A stretch of DNA of 33,446 nt, taken from an uncultured Methylibium sp. (GTDB lineage: Bacteria; Pseudomonadota; Gammaproteobacteria; Burkholderiales; Burkholderiaceae_C). The notes under the pieces are model-generated. The model saw nothing but the letters and a program-made list of their open reading frames with translations. It ran no database searches and had not been told where the DNA came from. Positions 18,851-29,871 of this stretch are shown here, piece after piece (the stretch's first letter is position 1; every line of letters starts with the position of its first letter). The stretch is taken from assembly GCF_902826655.1 (NCBI RefSeq), contig NZ_CADEFR010000041.1, positions 1 to 33,446 on the forward strand, written 5' to 3'. The position numbers were made by a program, and so were the translations under genes.

Positions 18851-20251
18851 ATGGCTGAATTCAAGACCGTTCCGGCGGACGCCCCGATGGCCGACAAGCT
18901 GATGACCTGGGTGGACAACCGCTTCCCGGCGACCAAGCTGTACAAGGAGCACCTGTCCGAGTACTACGCGCCGAAGAACTTCAACTTCTGGTACTTCTTC
19001 GGCTCGCTGGCGATGCTGGTGCTGGTGATCCAGATCGTCACCGGCATCTTCCTGGTGATGCACTACAAGCCCGACGCGAATCTCGCCTTCGCCTCGGTCG
19101 AGTACATCATGCGCGACGTGCCCGGCGGCTGGATCATCCGCTACATGCACTCGACGGGTGCCAGCGCGTTCTTCATCGTGGTCTACATGCACATGTTCCG
19201 CGGGCTGATCTACGGCAGCTACCGCAAACCGCGCGAGCTGGTCTGGATCTTCGGCTGCGCGATCTTCCTGTGCCTCATGGCCGAAGCCTTCATGGGCTAC
19301 CTGCTGCCCTGGGGCCAGATGTCGTACTGGGGCGCGCAGGTGATCGTCAACCTGTTCGCCGCGATCCCCTTCGTGGGCCCGGACCTGGCGCTGCTGATCC
19401 GCGGCGACTACGTGGTCGGTGATGCCACACTGAACCGCTTCTTCAGCTTCCACGTGATCGCCGTGCCGCTGGTGCTGCTGGGCCTGGTGGCGGCGCACAT
19501 CATCGCGCTGCACGAGGTGGGGTCGAACAACCCCGACGGCGTCGAGATCAAGGAGAAGAAGTGGCCGAACGGCACGCCGATGGACGGCATCCCTTTCCAC
19601 CCCTACTACACGGTGCACGACATCCTCGGCGTCAGCGTGTTCCTGATGATCTTCACGGCGATCGTCTTCTTCGCGCCCGAGTTCGGCGGCTACTTCCTCG
19701 AGTACAACAACTTCATTCCGGCCGACCCGCTGAAGACGCCCGCGCACATCGCGCCGGTCTGGTACTTCACGCCGTACTACTCGATGCTGCGCGCGACCAC
19801 CGACCCGATGGTCAACGTGCTGGCGGGGCTGATCGGCGTCGGGGCGGTGCTGGCTGCCGTCAAGGGACGCTTCAGCACGTTCGTGAAGGCGGCGGTCGTC
19901 GTGGCCGCCGTGGTGGCGATCGCGCTGCTCAAGACCTTCGACGCCAAGTTCTGGGGTGTCGTCGTGATGGGTGGCGCCGTGATCATCCTGTTCTTCCTGC
20001 CCTGGCTGGACCACAGCCCGGTCAAGTCGATCCGCTACCGGCCGGGCTGGCACAAGTACCTGTACGGCCTGTTCGTGCTGTTCTTCTTCGTGCTCGGCTA
20101 CCTCGGCATCCTGCCGCCGACCGACGGGCGCACGCTGGTGGCCCAGGTGGGCACGCTGTTCTATTTCGGCTTCTTCCTGCTGATGCCGTGGTGGAGCCAG
20201 ATCGGCAGCTTCAAGCCCGTGCCCGAGCGCGTGACCTTCGAAGCCCATTGA
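18851..20251 (+). CDS. petB: Ubiquinol-cytochrome c reductase, cytochrome b subunit
   Basis: Cytochrome b, 466 residues, eight or more membrane helices. The haem ligands are His100/His114 in helix B and His201/His216 in helix D, so the second pair is separated by 14 residues rather than the 13 of mitochondrial and alphaproteobacterial proteins. The Qo-site motif is PVWY (302-305) where mitochondria have PEWY. Other family blocks are GYLLPWGQMSYWGAQV and ALHEVGSNNPDG. It oxidises ubiquinol at Qo and reduces quinone at Qi. GAGGA at 18842-18846 precedes the ATG. A positively charged, helix-rich C-terminal extension is normal for this lineage. Confidence 0.98.
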   Translation: MAEFKTVPADAPMADKLMTWVDNRFPATKLYKEHLSEYYAPKNFNFWYFFGSLAMLVLVIQIVTGIFLVMHYKPDANLAFASVEYIMRDVPGGWIIRYMHSTGASAFFIVVYMHMFRGLIYGSYRKPRELVWIFGCAIFLCLMAEAFMGYLLPWGQMSYWGAQVIVNLFAAIPFVGPDLALLIRGDYVVGDATLNRFFSFHVIAVPLVLLGLVAAHIIALHEVGSNNPDGVEIKEKKWPNGTPMDGIPFHPYYTVHDILGVSVFLMIFTAIVFFAPEFGGYFLEYNNFIPADPLKTPAHIAPVWYFTPYYSMLRATTDPMVNVLAGLIGVGAVLAAVKGRFSTFVKAAVVVAAVVAIALLKTFDAKFWGVVVMGGAVIILFFLPWLDHSPVKSIRYRPGWHKYLYGLFVLFFFVLGYLGILPPTDGRTLVAQVGTLFYFGFFLLMPWWSQIGSFKPVPERVTFEAH

Positions 20252-20270
20252 GCCGCAGGAGCCCGACCCC

Positions 20271-21041
20271 ATGAAGAAACTGATCGCCCTGCTGCTGGTC
20301 CTGCTGACCTGGACCGGTGCGGCCCGTGCCTCCGAAGGCGGCATCGCCTGGGACAAGTTCCCGCAGCAGAAGCTGACCGAACTCGGCGCGCTGCAGAACG
20401 GCGCCAAGCTGTTCGTCAACTACTGCCAGAACTGCCACGCGGCGGCCTTCATGCAGTACAGCCGTCTGACCGACCTGGGCCTCACCGAGGAGCAGATCAA
20501 GTCCAACCTGATGTTCCCGACCGACCGGATCGGCGACACGATGAAGGTCGCGCTCGATCCCAAGAGCGCCAAGGCCTGGTTCGGCGGGCTGCCGCCCGAC
20601 CTGACCGTGATCGCCCGTTCGCGCTCGGTCCAGGGCCAGGGCAGCGGCGCCGACTACCTGTACACCTACCTGCGCAGCTACTACCGCGACGACACCAAGG
20701 CGACCGGCTGGAACAACCTCGCGTTCCCGGGCGTCGGCATGCCGCACGTGCTGTGGGAACTGCAGGGCCAGCGGGCGGCGAAGTTCACCGAAGTGAAGGA
20801 CGCCCTCGACCCGAGCAAGTCGGTGCATCAGTTCGCCGGCTACGAGCAGATCACCCCCGGCAAGCTGAGTGCGCTCGACTACGACAATGCGGTCGGTGAC
20901 CTGGTGGCCTACCTTCAGTGGATGGGCGAGCCGTCGCAGGTGAAGCGCACGCACATCGGCGTCGGCGTGCTGATCTTCCTGGCGTTCTTCACCTTCATCG
21001 CCTGGCGTCTGAACGCCAGCTACTGGAAGGACGTGAAATGA
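20271..21041 (+). CDS. petC: Ubiquinol-cytochrome c reductase, cytochrome c1 subunit
   Basis: Cytochrome c1, 256 residues. A Sec signal peptide (MKKLIALLLVLLTWTGAARA) is followed by the mature N-terminus SEGG. Haem c attaches at CQNCH (Cys52, Cys55, His56); Met157 in FPGVGMPHV is a plausible sixth ligand. PPDLTVIARSR is a c1 signature. A C-terminal membrane anchor (IGVGVLIFLAFFTFIAW) holds the periplasmic haem domain. AGGAG at 20257-20261 lies 9 nt before the ATG. It accepts electrons from the Rieske protein and passes them to soluble cytochrome c. Confidence 0.97.
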   Translation: MKKLIALLLVLLTWTGAARASEGGIAWDKFPQQKLTELGALQNGAKLFVNYCQNCHAAAFMQYSRLTDLGLTEEQIKSNLMFPTDRIGDTMKVALDPKSAKAWFGGLPPDLTVIARSRSVQGQGSGADYLYTYLRSYYRDDTKATGWNNLAFPGVGMPHVLWELQGQRAAKFTEVKDALDPSKSVHQFAGYEQITPGKLSALDYDNAVGDLVAYLQWMGEPSQVKRTHIGVGVLIFLAFFTFIAWRLNASYWKDVK

Positions 21042-21046
21042 GTGCG

Positions 21047-21079
21047 GCAGGTCGCGGCGCCTGAAGCGCCGCCGCCTGC
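21047..21079 (+). other. Hairpin just after petC
   Basis: A 14-bp stem (21047-21060 with 21066-21079, 5-nt loop) contains two adjacent mismatches. It begins 6 nt after the petC stop and directly precedes the terminator hairpin, so it may protect the 3' end of the petABC message. Confidence 0.4.
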
Positions 21080-21087
21080 GCCGAGCA

Positions 21088-21127
21088 GCGGAGCGGGATG
21101 CCCGGCATCCCCTCCGCTTGTGTCTTT
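21088..21127 (+). terminator. Intrinsic terminator of petABC
   Basis: A 13-bp stem with one bulged C (21088-21101 with 21105-21117, loop CCG) is followed by the T-rich tail TTGTGTCTTT (21118-21127). It lies between petC and sspA and is the clearest Rho-independent terminator in the window. Confidence 0.75.
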
Positions 21128-21162
21128 ATGGATTGCCCCGAGAACGATAGGAGCCCGCCGCC

Positions 21163-21777
21163 ATGATGGTGCTTTACTCCGGAACCACCGACCCCTACTC
21201 GCACCGCTGCCGCTTCGTGCTGTTCGAGAAGGGCATGGACTTCGAGATCCGCGACGTCGACCTGTTCGCGAAGCCCGAGGACATCGCGCTGATGAACCCG
21301 TACAACGAGGTGCCCATCCTGGTGGAGCGCGACCTCATCCTGTACGAGTCGCACATCATCAACGAGTACATCGACGAGCGCTTCCCGCACCCGCAGCTGA
21401 TGCCGGGCGACCCGGTGGCGCGCGCCCGCGTGCGACTGTTCCTCTTCAACTTCGAGAAGGAGCTGTTCGCTCACGTGAACCTGCTCGAGGGCCGAGGCGG
21501 CGTCAAGGGCAACGACAAGCAGCTCGAGCGCGCGCGTTCGCAGATCCGCGACCGCCTCACGCAGCTGGCGCCGATCTTCCTGAAGAACAAGTACATGCTC
21601 GGCGACGACTTCTCGATGCTCGACGTCGCGATCGCGCCGCTGCTGTGGCGCCTGGACTACTACCAGATCGACCTGTCGAAGAACGCGCTGCCGCTGCTGA
21701 AGTACGCCGAGCGCATCTTCTCGCGCCCGGCCTACATCGAGGCGCTGACGCCGTCCGAGAAGGTGATGCGCAAGTAA
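21163..21777 (+). CDS. sspA: Stringent starvation protein A
   Basis: SspA, 204 residues, a glutathione-S-transferase-fold protein that binds RNA polymerase and affects stationary-phase and acid-stress transcription. The thioredoxin-like domain starts MMVLYSGTTDPYSHRCRFVL and includes the NEVPILVERDLILYESHIINEYI block with the cis-proline; the helical domain has MLGDDFSMLDVAIAPLLWRL. The conserved RNA-polymerase-binding surface PHPQLMPGDPVARAR is present. AGGAG at 21149-21153 lies 9 nt before the first ATG; a second ATG follows immediately. sspB begins 15 nt downstream. Confidence 0.96.
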   Translation: MMVLYSGTTDPYSHRCRFVLFEKGMDFEIRDVDLFAKPEDIALMNPYNEVPILVERDLILYESHIINEYIDERFPHPQLMPGDPVARARVRLFLFNFEKELFAHVNLLEGRGGVKGNDKQLERARSQIRDRLTQLAPIFLKNKYMLGDDFSMLDVAIAPLLWRLDYYQIDLSKNALPLLKYAERIFSRPAYIEALTPSEKVMRK

Positions 21778-21792
21778 GGGCAGGGCTGGGCG

Positions 21793-22308
21793 ATGACGAT
21801 CCCGGTTCCGCCGGACGGCGCTGCCTCGCAGGGCACGTCGACGCGGCCCTACCTGATCCGTGCGCTGCACGACTGGTGCACCGACAACGGCCTGACCCCG
21901 TATCTGGCGGTCTACGTCGATGCATCGGTGCAGGTGCCGGCCGAGTACGTCAAGAACAACGAGATCGTCCTCAATGCGAGCTTCGAGGCCACCAGCGGCC
22001 TCCAGCTGGGCAATGAGTTCATCACGTTCAAGGCGCGCTTCAGCGGCTCGGCGCGCGAGATCTCGGTGCCCGTCGATCACGTGATCGCGATCTATGCCCG
22101 CGAGAACGGGCAGGGCATGGCCTTCCCGGCACCGCCGGTCGCCGGCGAGGCTGCAGCGGTCGAGGCGCCCGAGGACGGCGCCCGCGGCGGCCTGCGCCTC
22201 GCTAGCACGCCGGCTGCACCGTCGGAGTCGCCCGACGACAGCCCCGCGGACGACACGCCTCCCGAGCCGCCCGGCGGCGGCCGCCCGGCGCTCAAGCGCG
22301 TCAAGTAG
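21793..22308 (+). CDS. sspB: ClpXP adaptor SspB
   Basis: SspB, 171 residues, a ribosome-associated adaptor that delivers ssrA-tagged proteins to ClpXP. The N-terminal substrate-binding domain (STRPYLIRALHDWCTDNG, LTPYLAVYVDASVQVP, LNASFEATSGLQLGNEFITF, VDHVIAIYARENGQGMAFP) is followed by a long disordered acidic/proline linker and the ClpX-binding tail RPALKRVK at the extreme C-terminus. This tail makes the assignment firm. It forms an operon with sspA. Confidence 0.96.
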   Translation: MTIPVPPDGAASQGTSTRPYLIRALHDWCTDNGLTPYLAVYVDASVQVPAEYVKNNEIVLNASFEATSGLQLGNEFITFKARFSGSAREISVPVDHVIAIYARENGQGMAFPAPPVAGEAAAVEAPEDGARGGLRLASTPAAPSESPDDSPADDTPPEPPGGGRPALKRVK

Positions 22309-22355
22309 CCGGTCCGCCCGGGGCTGGCCAGGCCGGCCGCGCCAGGGCCGGCTCC

Positions 22356-22361
22356 TACAAT
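22356..22361 (+). promoter_or_regulatory. Putative -10 box of the tRNA-Thr gene
   Basis: TACAAT lies 14 nt before the mature tRNA end and is followed by a GC-rich stretch (GGGCGCC), like the discriminators of stringently controlled stable-RNA promoters. No clear -35 is seen. Confidence 0.5.
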
Positions 22362-22375
22362 CGGGCGCCGTCCGT

Positions 22376-22451
22376 GCCGGCTTAGCTCAGTTGGTAGAGC
22401 ACCCGCCTTGTAAGCGGAAGGTCGTCCGTTCGATCCGGACAGCCGGCACCA
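22376..22451 (+). tRNA. tRNA-Thr (anticodon TGT)
   Basis: A full cloverleaf of 76 nt including encoded CCA. The acceptor stem is 22376-22382 with 22441-22447, discriminator A22448 and CCA 22449-22451. The D stem is GCTC/GAGC, the anticodon loop CTTGTAA (22407-22413) with anticodon TGT at 22409-22411, and the T arm has loop TTCGATC. It reads ACA codons. Pair 27-43 of the anticodon stem would be a C-A mismatch (22402, 22418); the other four pairs are sound. Confidence 0.97.
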
Positions 22452-22496
22452 TTACCGGTTTGCCGCTGCGAATTGCACCGAAATGTTTCGCCCGGC

Positions 22497-22814
22497 TCAG
22501 TTCGATTGAACCCGGATGCGGATGGCGCTAGGCTGGTGACCCTGCTCCAGCAAAGCCGCCTCGAAACGGGGTAGCAGTTGTCGCAACTTGGCCGCTACGG
22601 CTGCGTTGCCGGCCAGCAGTGCCCACCCTTGCTCGCCCACCGGCCCAGGTCTGACCTGCAGCGCCAGTGCCGCGGGCAGCAGCGGGCGGATGATTTCGAA
22701 TCTTGCGTTCGACTCCCGCAGCAGCGCCTGAAGGTGCGCCAGCGGCGCCGACTGCGCCAGCGCCTCGCCGATCGGCAGCGCGGCCGGCAGGGTGGAGTTC
22801 GGGTGCAGGGCCAT
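22497..22814 (-). CDS. DUF721 / DciA-like protein
   Basis: A 105-residue protein resembling DUF721, the family of DciA, the ancestral loader of the DnaB replicative helicase. The match rests on the compact fold pattern: an N-terminal helical part (LAHLQALLRESNARFEIIRPLLP) and a C-terminal segment with LLAGNAAVAAKLRQLLPRFEAALLEQG, followed by a short beta end, and on its position beside the M23-secA genes, which I recall as conserved in Burkholderiales. Loading of helicase is therefore inference. It is divergent from the M23 gene, 17 nt between starts, and no Shine-Dalgarno is visible. Confidence 0.75.
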   Translation of the reverse strand: MALHPNSTLPAALPIGEALAQSAPLAHLQALLRESNARFEIIRPLLPAALALQVRPGPVGEQGWALLAGNAAVAAKLRQLLPRFEAALLEQGHQPSAIRIRVQSN

Positions 22815-22831
22815 GGTGCGGAGGGAACGAC

Positions 22832-23935
22832 ATGCAGATCATAGTGACGCACGGCAGCCTGGCGAAGACGCGGGTGCTCAACCTGCCGGGCTGGCAGCTG
22901 CTGATGGCCGGGGTGACGATGGCGCTGCTGCTGCTGGCCTTGTCGGGTCTGGTCTATCACTTCGTGCTGCTGACGGCCGCCCGCGAGGGCTGGCCCGTGG
23001 TCGGGCAGATCGTCAAGCTGGTGGTGCGCGACGAGATCGCCCAGCGCGATCGCTTCATGCGCGAGAACCTCGACGCGATGGCCTCCAAGGTGGGCGAGAT
23101 GCAGGCCAAGCTGCTCAAGCTCGAGTCGATGGGCGAGCGCGTCTCGGGCCTGGCCGGGCTGAAGCAGGACGACTTCAAGGGCCTCGACAAGCCGACCGCC
23201 ACGCCCGCGGTGGGCGGCGGGCGCGGCGGGCCCTATGTGCCGATCGCATCGCCTTCGCTGACGCAACTCACCGCGGCGCTGACCTCGCTCGACGAGCGCT
23301 CTGACCGGCACGGCGACGTGCTGACGCTGGTCGAGTCGCGGCTGTTCGAGACGCGCCTGCGTTCGCTGATGGTGCCGAGTTCGGCGCCGGTCGACGGTCC
23401 GGTCGGCTCCGGCTTCGGTTTTCGCACCGACCCCTTCACCGGCCGCGGCGCCCTGCACACCGGACTGGACTTCCCGTCCGACACCGGCACGGCCATCGTT
23501 GCGGCCGCCGGCGGCGTGGTCGTGACTGCCGACATGCACCCGGCCTACGGCCGCACCGTCGAGATCGACCACGGCAACGGCCTCGTGACGCGCTACGCCC
23601 ACGCCTCCAAGATCCTGGTGGCGACCGGCGACCTGATCCGCCGCGGTCAGAAGATCGCCGAGGTCGGCAGCTCGGGCCGCTCGACCGGGCCGCACCTGCA
23701 CTTCGAGGTGCTGGTCGAGGGCGTGCCCCAGGACCCGGCGAAGTTCCTCGCCCAGGGCAGTCGGGCCCCGGTCGCCGCGCCGGCCGAGCGCGTAGCGCAG
23801 CGCGCCGTCACCGAGGCCCGTCCCCGCGCGTCGGTGAAGGCCGCTTCGGCCGTGCCGTCGCCTGCCACGGCCGCCCCGGCGACCCCGTCCGACAGCCCCG
23901 CCGCCCCGGAGCCGGGTGTTAAAGTGACGGATTGA
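22832..23935 (+). CDS. M23 family (LytM-type) metallopeptidase
   Basis: A 367-residue murein endopeptidase-like protein. A single N-terminal membrane anchor ([24 protein letters not shown]) is followed by a helical region with coiled-coil character (about 60-110) and then a LytM domain at about 195-310. Zinc and catalytic residues are intact: His209 and Asp213 (HTGLD), His257 (RYAHAS), His288 and His290 (HLHFEV), so it should be enzymatically active on peptidoglycan cross-bridges, unlike degenerate EnvC/NlpD types. The C-terminus is Ala/Pro-rich. GGAGGG at 22820-22825 is 6 nt before the ATG. It precedes secA by 146 nt. Confidence 0.94.
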   Translation: MQIIVTHGSLAKTRVLNLPGWQLLMAGVTMALLLLALSGLVYHFVLLTAAREGWPVVGQIVKLVVRDEIAQRDRFMRENLDAMASKVGEMQAKLLKLESMGERVSGLAGLKQDDFKGLDKPTATPAVGGGRGGPYVPIASPSLTQLTAALTSLDERSDRHGDVLTLVESRLFETRLRSLMVPSSAPVDGPVGSGFGFRTDPFTGRGALHTGLDFPSDTGTAIVAAAGGVVVTADMHPAYGRTVEIDHGNGLVTRYAHASKILVATGDLIRRGQKIAEVGSSGRSTGPHLHFEVLVEGVPQDPAKFLAQGSRAPVAAPAERVAQRAVTEARPRASVKAASAVPSPATAAPATPSDSPAAPEPGVKVTD

Positions 23936-23936
23936 A

Positions 23937-23957
23937 AGCGGCGCCTCGGGCGCCGCT
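23937..23957 (+). terminator. Hairpin after the M23 gene
   Basis: A perfect 9-bp GC-rich stem (23937-23945 with 23949-23957, loop TCG) starts 2 nt after the M23 stop and is followed by the short tail CTTGTATT. It is a plausible weak intrinsic terminator, or an attenuating hairpin before secA. Confidence 0.5.
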
Positions 23958-23977
23958 CTTGTATTGCGACGCGTTGT

Positions 23978-24004
23978 CCGCAGCTGCTCGCAGGCAGCCT
24001 GCGG
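23978..24004 (+). other. Second hairpin in the secA leader
   Basis: A 10-bp stem with one bulged base (23978-23987 with 23994-24004, 6-nt loop) lies midway between the M23 gene and secA, 78 nt before the secA ATG. No T-tract follows. It may be a leader structure of secA or chance. Confidence 0.3.
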
Positions 24005-24081
24005 TGCGCGCCGGTCGGTGCCGCTACCGCGGCCGTGCCCGGCCCCCGGCCCGCATCGCCTCACTTCGACTGGTTCCGTGC

Positions 24082-26838
<2,757 letters not shown>

Positions 26839-26865
26839 GCGGCGCGGCGTCGACCGGAGATCGCC

Positions 26866-28095
26866 ATGCCCGTGAAGCTCGCCGCGCCGGATCCTGTCGA
26901 CCTGCACCCGGTGCCCGGTGTCGAGATCGGCATCGCCATGGCCGGCGTGCGCAAGGCCAACCGGCGCGACCTGACCGTCTTCACGCTGGCCGAGGGCTCG
27001 GCGGTGGCGGGCGTCTTCACCCAGAACCGCTTCTGCGCCGCGCCGGTGCAGATCTGCCGCGAGCACCTGGCCGCCGGCGCCGCGATCCGCGCGCTGGTGA
27101 TCAACACCGGCAATGCCAACGCCGGCACCGGGGCCGACGGCCTGGCGCGGGCGCAGCGCAGCTGCGAGGCGCTGGCCGGCGCACTCGGCCTCACGGCCGC
27201 GCAGGTGCTGCCGTTCTCCACCGGCGTGATCATGGAGACGCTGCCCGTCGACCGCATCGTCGCCGGGCTGCCGGCGGCGCTGGCCGACCGCAAGGCGGAC
27301 CACTGGCTCGCCGCGGCCGAGGCCATCATGACGACCGACACGGTGGCCAAGGCCGCGTCGCGCCAGCTGTCGATCGGCGGCGCGACGGTCACCGTCACCG
27401 GCATCGCCAAGGGCGCCGGCATGATCCGGCCGAACATGGCCACGATGCTCGGCTTCGTCGCCACCGACGCGAAGATCTCGCAGCGCGTGCTGCAGGGCCT
27501 GGTGCGCGAGGCGGCCGACCGGTCCTTCAACCGCATCACGGTCGACGGCGACACCTCGACGAACGACAGCTTCCTGCTGATCGCCTCGCGCCAGGCGGCG
27601 CATGCCGAGATCACCGAGCTCGAGTCGCCGGAAGGCGCGGCGCTGCGCGACGCCGTGATCGCCGTTTCCCAGCAGCTCGCCCAGGCCATCGTGCGCGACG
27701 GCGAGGGCGCCACCAAGTTCATCACCGTGCGCGTCGACGGCGGTCGGACCAAGGACGAGTGCCGGCTGGTCGCCTATGCGATCGCACACTCGCCGCTGGT
27801 CAAGACCGCGTTCTTCGCGAGCGACCCCAACCTGGGCCGCATCCTCGCGGCGGTCGGCTATGCCGGCATCGCCGACCTGGATCAGTCGTTGATCGACCTC
27901 CATCTCGACGACGTGCACGTCGCGACGAAGGGCGGCCGCCACCCGGCCTACCAGGAGGCCGACGGCCAGCGCGTGATGAAGCAGGCCGAGATCACGGTCA
28001 AGGTCGACCTCCACCGCGGCAACGCGCACGCGACCGTGTGGACCTGCGATTTCTCGCACGACTACGTGACGATCAACGCGGACTACCGGAGCTGA
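26866..28095 (+). CDS. argJ: Bifunctional glutamate N-acetyltransferase / ornithine acetyltransferase
   Basis: ArgJ, 409 residues, transfers the acetyl group from N-acetylornithine to glutamate in the cyclic arginine pathway; bifunctional members also use acetyl-CoA. The proenzyme cleaves itself before Thr193 in [13 protein letters not shown], creating the N-terminal Thr nucleophile of the beta chain. [19 protein letters not shown] and [13 protein letters not shown] are family blocks. GGAG at 26856-26859 lies 6 nt from the ATG. Whether it is mono- or bifunctional cannot be told by eye. It is 27 nt after secA and probably cotranscribed. Confidence 0.97.
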   Translation: MPVKLAAPDPVDLHPVPGVEIGIAMAGVRKANRRDLTVFTLAEGSAVAGVFTQNRFCAAPVQICREHLAAGAAIRALVINTGNANAGTGADGLARAQRSCEALAGALGLTAAQVLPFSTGVIMETLPVDRIVAGLPAALADRKADHWLAAAEAIMTTDTVAKAASRQLSIGGATVTVTGIAKGAGMIRPNMATMLGFVATDAKISQRVLQGLVREAADRSFNRITVDGDTSTNDSFLLIASRQAAHAEITELESPEGAALRDAVIAVSQQLAQAIVRDGEGATKFITVRVDGGRTKDECRLVAYAIAHSPLVKTAFFASDPNLGRILAAVGYAGIADLDQSLIDLHLDDVHVATKGGRHPAYQEADGQRVMKQAEITVKVDLHRGNAHATVWTCDFSHDYVTINADYRS

Positions 28096-28105
28096 CGCCC
28101 GGTCC

Positions 28106-28121
28106 GCGCCGTCGGCGGCGC
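28106..28121 (+). other. Short hairpin after argJ
   Basis: A perfect 6-bp GC stem with loop TCGG (28106-28111, 28116-28121) lies 10 nt after the argJ stop. No T-tract follows, so it is a weak terminator candidate only. Confidence 0.3.
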
Positions 28122-28142
28122 GCAACTCCCACGTCGTTGGGG

Positions 28143-28172
28143 TTGCCGCGGCCCGAGACGCGCTGCTAGCAT
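28143..28172 (+). promoter_or_regulatory. Putative sigma-70 promoter before a small ORF
   Basis: TTGCCG (28143-28148) and TAGCAT (28167-28172) are separated by 18 nt. They are followed after 13 nt by AAGGAG (28186-28191) and, 6 nt later, an ATG at 28198. The order promoter, ribosome site, start codon is the best-formed initiation region in the non-conserved part of the window. Confidence 0.45.
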
Positions 28173-28197
28173 CGTCCTCAGTTTCAAGGAGCGCACG

Positions 28198-28350
28198 ATG
28201 ACCACCCACCCACCGACCAGCCTGCCCACCGCGCGATGCGGCGGCGCGAGCGTCGGCGCGTGGATGCCGGCGTCGTCGTTCCGGCCGTCACCCCGACGGC
28301 GAGGCGCCGGCATCGCGGGCAAGCGCCCGGTCGCCGCCGCACCGCACTAG
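28198..28350 (+). CDS. Candidate 50-residue small protein, unknown
   Basis: An open frame of 50 codons starting at ATG 28198 with a near-ideal ribosome site and the putative promoter described above. The product is basic and rich in Pro, Ala, Arg and Gly, with one Cys, no hydrophobic helix and no recognisable domain; it contains PSPRRRGAGIAGKR near the C-terminus. It may be a real small protein, a leader peptide for the MFS gene 158 nt downstream, or the remnant of a lost gene. The composition is close to what random GC-rich sequence gives, which argues for caution. Without it, 28096-28508 is a 413-bp gap with no other gene. Confidence 0.35.
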   Translation: MTTHPPTSLPTARCGGASVGAWMPASSFRPSPRRRGAGIAGKRPVAAAPH

Positions 28351-28364
28351 CCCCCAGCGAAGCC

Positions 28365-28401
28365 GCAGCCCGGCTGCCGTTCCGCTGAGACCTCGGCGGA
28401 A
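28365..28401 (+). other. Tandem hairpins after the small ORF
   Basis: A 5-bp stem with loop CCG (28365-28369, 28373-28377) is followed directly by a 9-bp stem including one G-T pair and loop GACC (28380-28388, 28393-28401). No T-run follows. They lie between the small ORF and the MFS gene and could attenuate or separate the two. Confidence 0.35.
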
Positions 28402-28508
28402 ACAGGCGCCTCCTGCGTTCCTTGCCGCCAGACTTTCACCAGGCCCCGGCCCACCCGGCCGGCGGCCTCGCCAGACGCCCAACCGGCGGCTGGCCTCGGG
28501 AGACGATC

Positions 28509-29861
28509 ATGATCTTCGAGCGCCTCGTCAAAGCGCTGACCCAGACCCTGAGCCGACGCTTCGCGCTGCCGGCCGACGACCTGCTGCGCGACGTCACCTA
28601 CCGGCGCCTGTGGACCTCGATCCTCATCAGCTCCTTCGGCGGCCAGGTCACCATGCTGGCACTGCCGCTGACGGCGGCCGTGCTGCTGCACGCCACGCCC
28701 ACGCAGATGGGCCTGCTGACGGCGATGGAGATCGCGCCCTTCGTGCTGCTGTCGCTGCCGGCCGGCGTCTGGCTGGACCGGGTGCGCAAGCTGCCGGTCT
28801 ACGTGGCCGGCGAGGCCAGCATCGCGCTGGTCGTCGTCAGCGTGCCTTTCGCCTGGTGGATGGGCTGGCTGGGCATGACCTGGATGTACGCGGCCGCCTT
28901 CGTGATGGGCTGCATCTACGTCACGGCCGGCTCGGCGGCGCAGATCGTGCTGACGCAGGTGGTGGCGCGCGAGCGTCTGGTCGAGGCGCATGCCAAGAAC
29001 TCGCTCGCGACCTCGGGCGCCGAGGTGGCCGGGCCCGGCGTGGCCGGCGCGCTGATCAAGCTCGTCGGCGCGCCGCTGGCCCTGCTGGTCGATGCGGTGC
29101 TGCTGGTGGTGTCGGTCGCGATCCTGCGCGGCGTGCAGGTGCACGAGCGCCTGGACCATCGCGCCGAGCGCCGCTTCTGGCCCGACCTGCGCGCCGGCAT
29201 CGCCTTCGTGCGCGGCACGCCGCTGCTGGTGGCCCTGGCACTGGCCGTCGGCCTGTGGCAGATGTGTCACCACGCCGCCATCGTCGTGCAGATCCTGTTC
29301 GCGACGCGCACGCTGGGCCTGAACGAGTCGCAGGTCGGCCTGGCCTTCGTCGGCCTGGGCGTCGGCACGGTGCTGGCCAGCACGCTGGGCAACCGGCTGT
29401 CGCGCCGCATCGGACCGGGGCCCTGCCTGGTGCTGGGGATCGCGATCTGCGGGCTGGGCTGGCTGGCGCTGTCGGTGGCGCCTGCCAACGCCTGGGGTGT
29501 GGCGGTGTTCGCGGGGATGCTGGTGTGCTTCGGCGTCGGCGCGGTGCTGATCTTCATCAACTTCCTGGCGCTGCGACAGGCGGTCACGCCGGCCTCGCTG
29601 CTGGGCCGCATGACCAGCACGATGCGCTGGCTGATCCTGATTCCCGCCGGCCCGGGCGCGCTGATCGGCGGCTGGCTGGGCGAACACGTCGGCCTGCGCG
29701 CCGCGCTGGTCTTCGCCGGCGGCAGCGCGCTGCTGCTGGCGGCGCTGGCCTGGCAGCACCCGGTGATCCGCGGTACGCGGTCGCTGCCGCAGCCCGAGAG
29801 CGACGAAGACCTGGTCGGCGCCGAAGGCATGGTGCGTCCCGCCCAGGCCGAGGCGGTGTGA
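28509..29861 (+). CDS. MFS transporter, EntS/MFS_3-like exporter
   Basis: A 450-residue major facilitator with about 12 membrane segments. The ATG at 28509 (MIFERLVKALTQTLSRR) is preceded by GGGAGA; the longer upstream reading has no similarity. The cytoplasmic N-terminus leads to YRRLWTSILISSFGGQVTML, and the loop 2-3 motif is PAGVWLDRVRKLPVY. The second half has VGLAFVGLGVGTVLASTLG and LGNRLSRRIGP. This pattern is typical of the MFS_3 group that includes the enterobactin exporter EntS and many drug exporters. The substrate is unknown. GNAT follows after 10 nt and probably shares the transcript. Confidence 0.9.
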   Translation: MIFERLVKALTQTLSRRFALPADDLLRDVTYRRLWTSILISSFGGQVTMLALPLTAAVLLHATPTQMGLLTAMEIAPFVLLSLPAGVWLDRVRKLPVYVAGEASIALVVVSVPFAWWMGWLGMTWMYAAAFVMGCIYVTAGSAAQIVLTQVVARERLVEAHAKNSLATSGAEVAGPGVAGALIKLVGAPLALLVDAVLLVVSVAILRGVQVHERLDHRAERRFWPDLRAGIAFVRGTPLLVALALAVGLWQMCHHAAIVVQILFATRTLGLNESQVGLAFVGLGVGTVLASTLGNRLSRRIGPGPCLVLGIAICGLGWLALSVAPANAWGVAVFAGMLVCFGVGAVLIFINFLALRQAVTPASLLGRMTSTMRWLILIPAGPGALIGGWLGEHVGLRAALVFAGGSALLLAALAWQHPVIRGTRSLPQPESDEDLVGAEGMVRPAQAEAV

Positions 29862-29871
29862 GGAACCTGCC

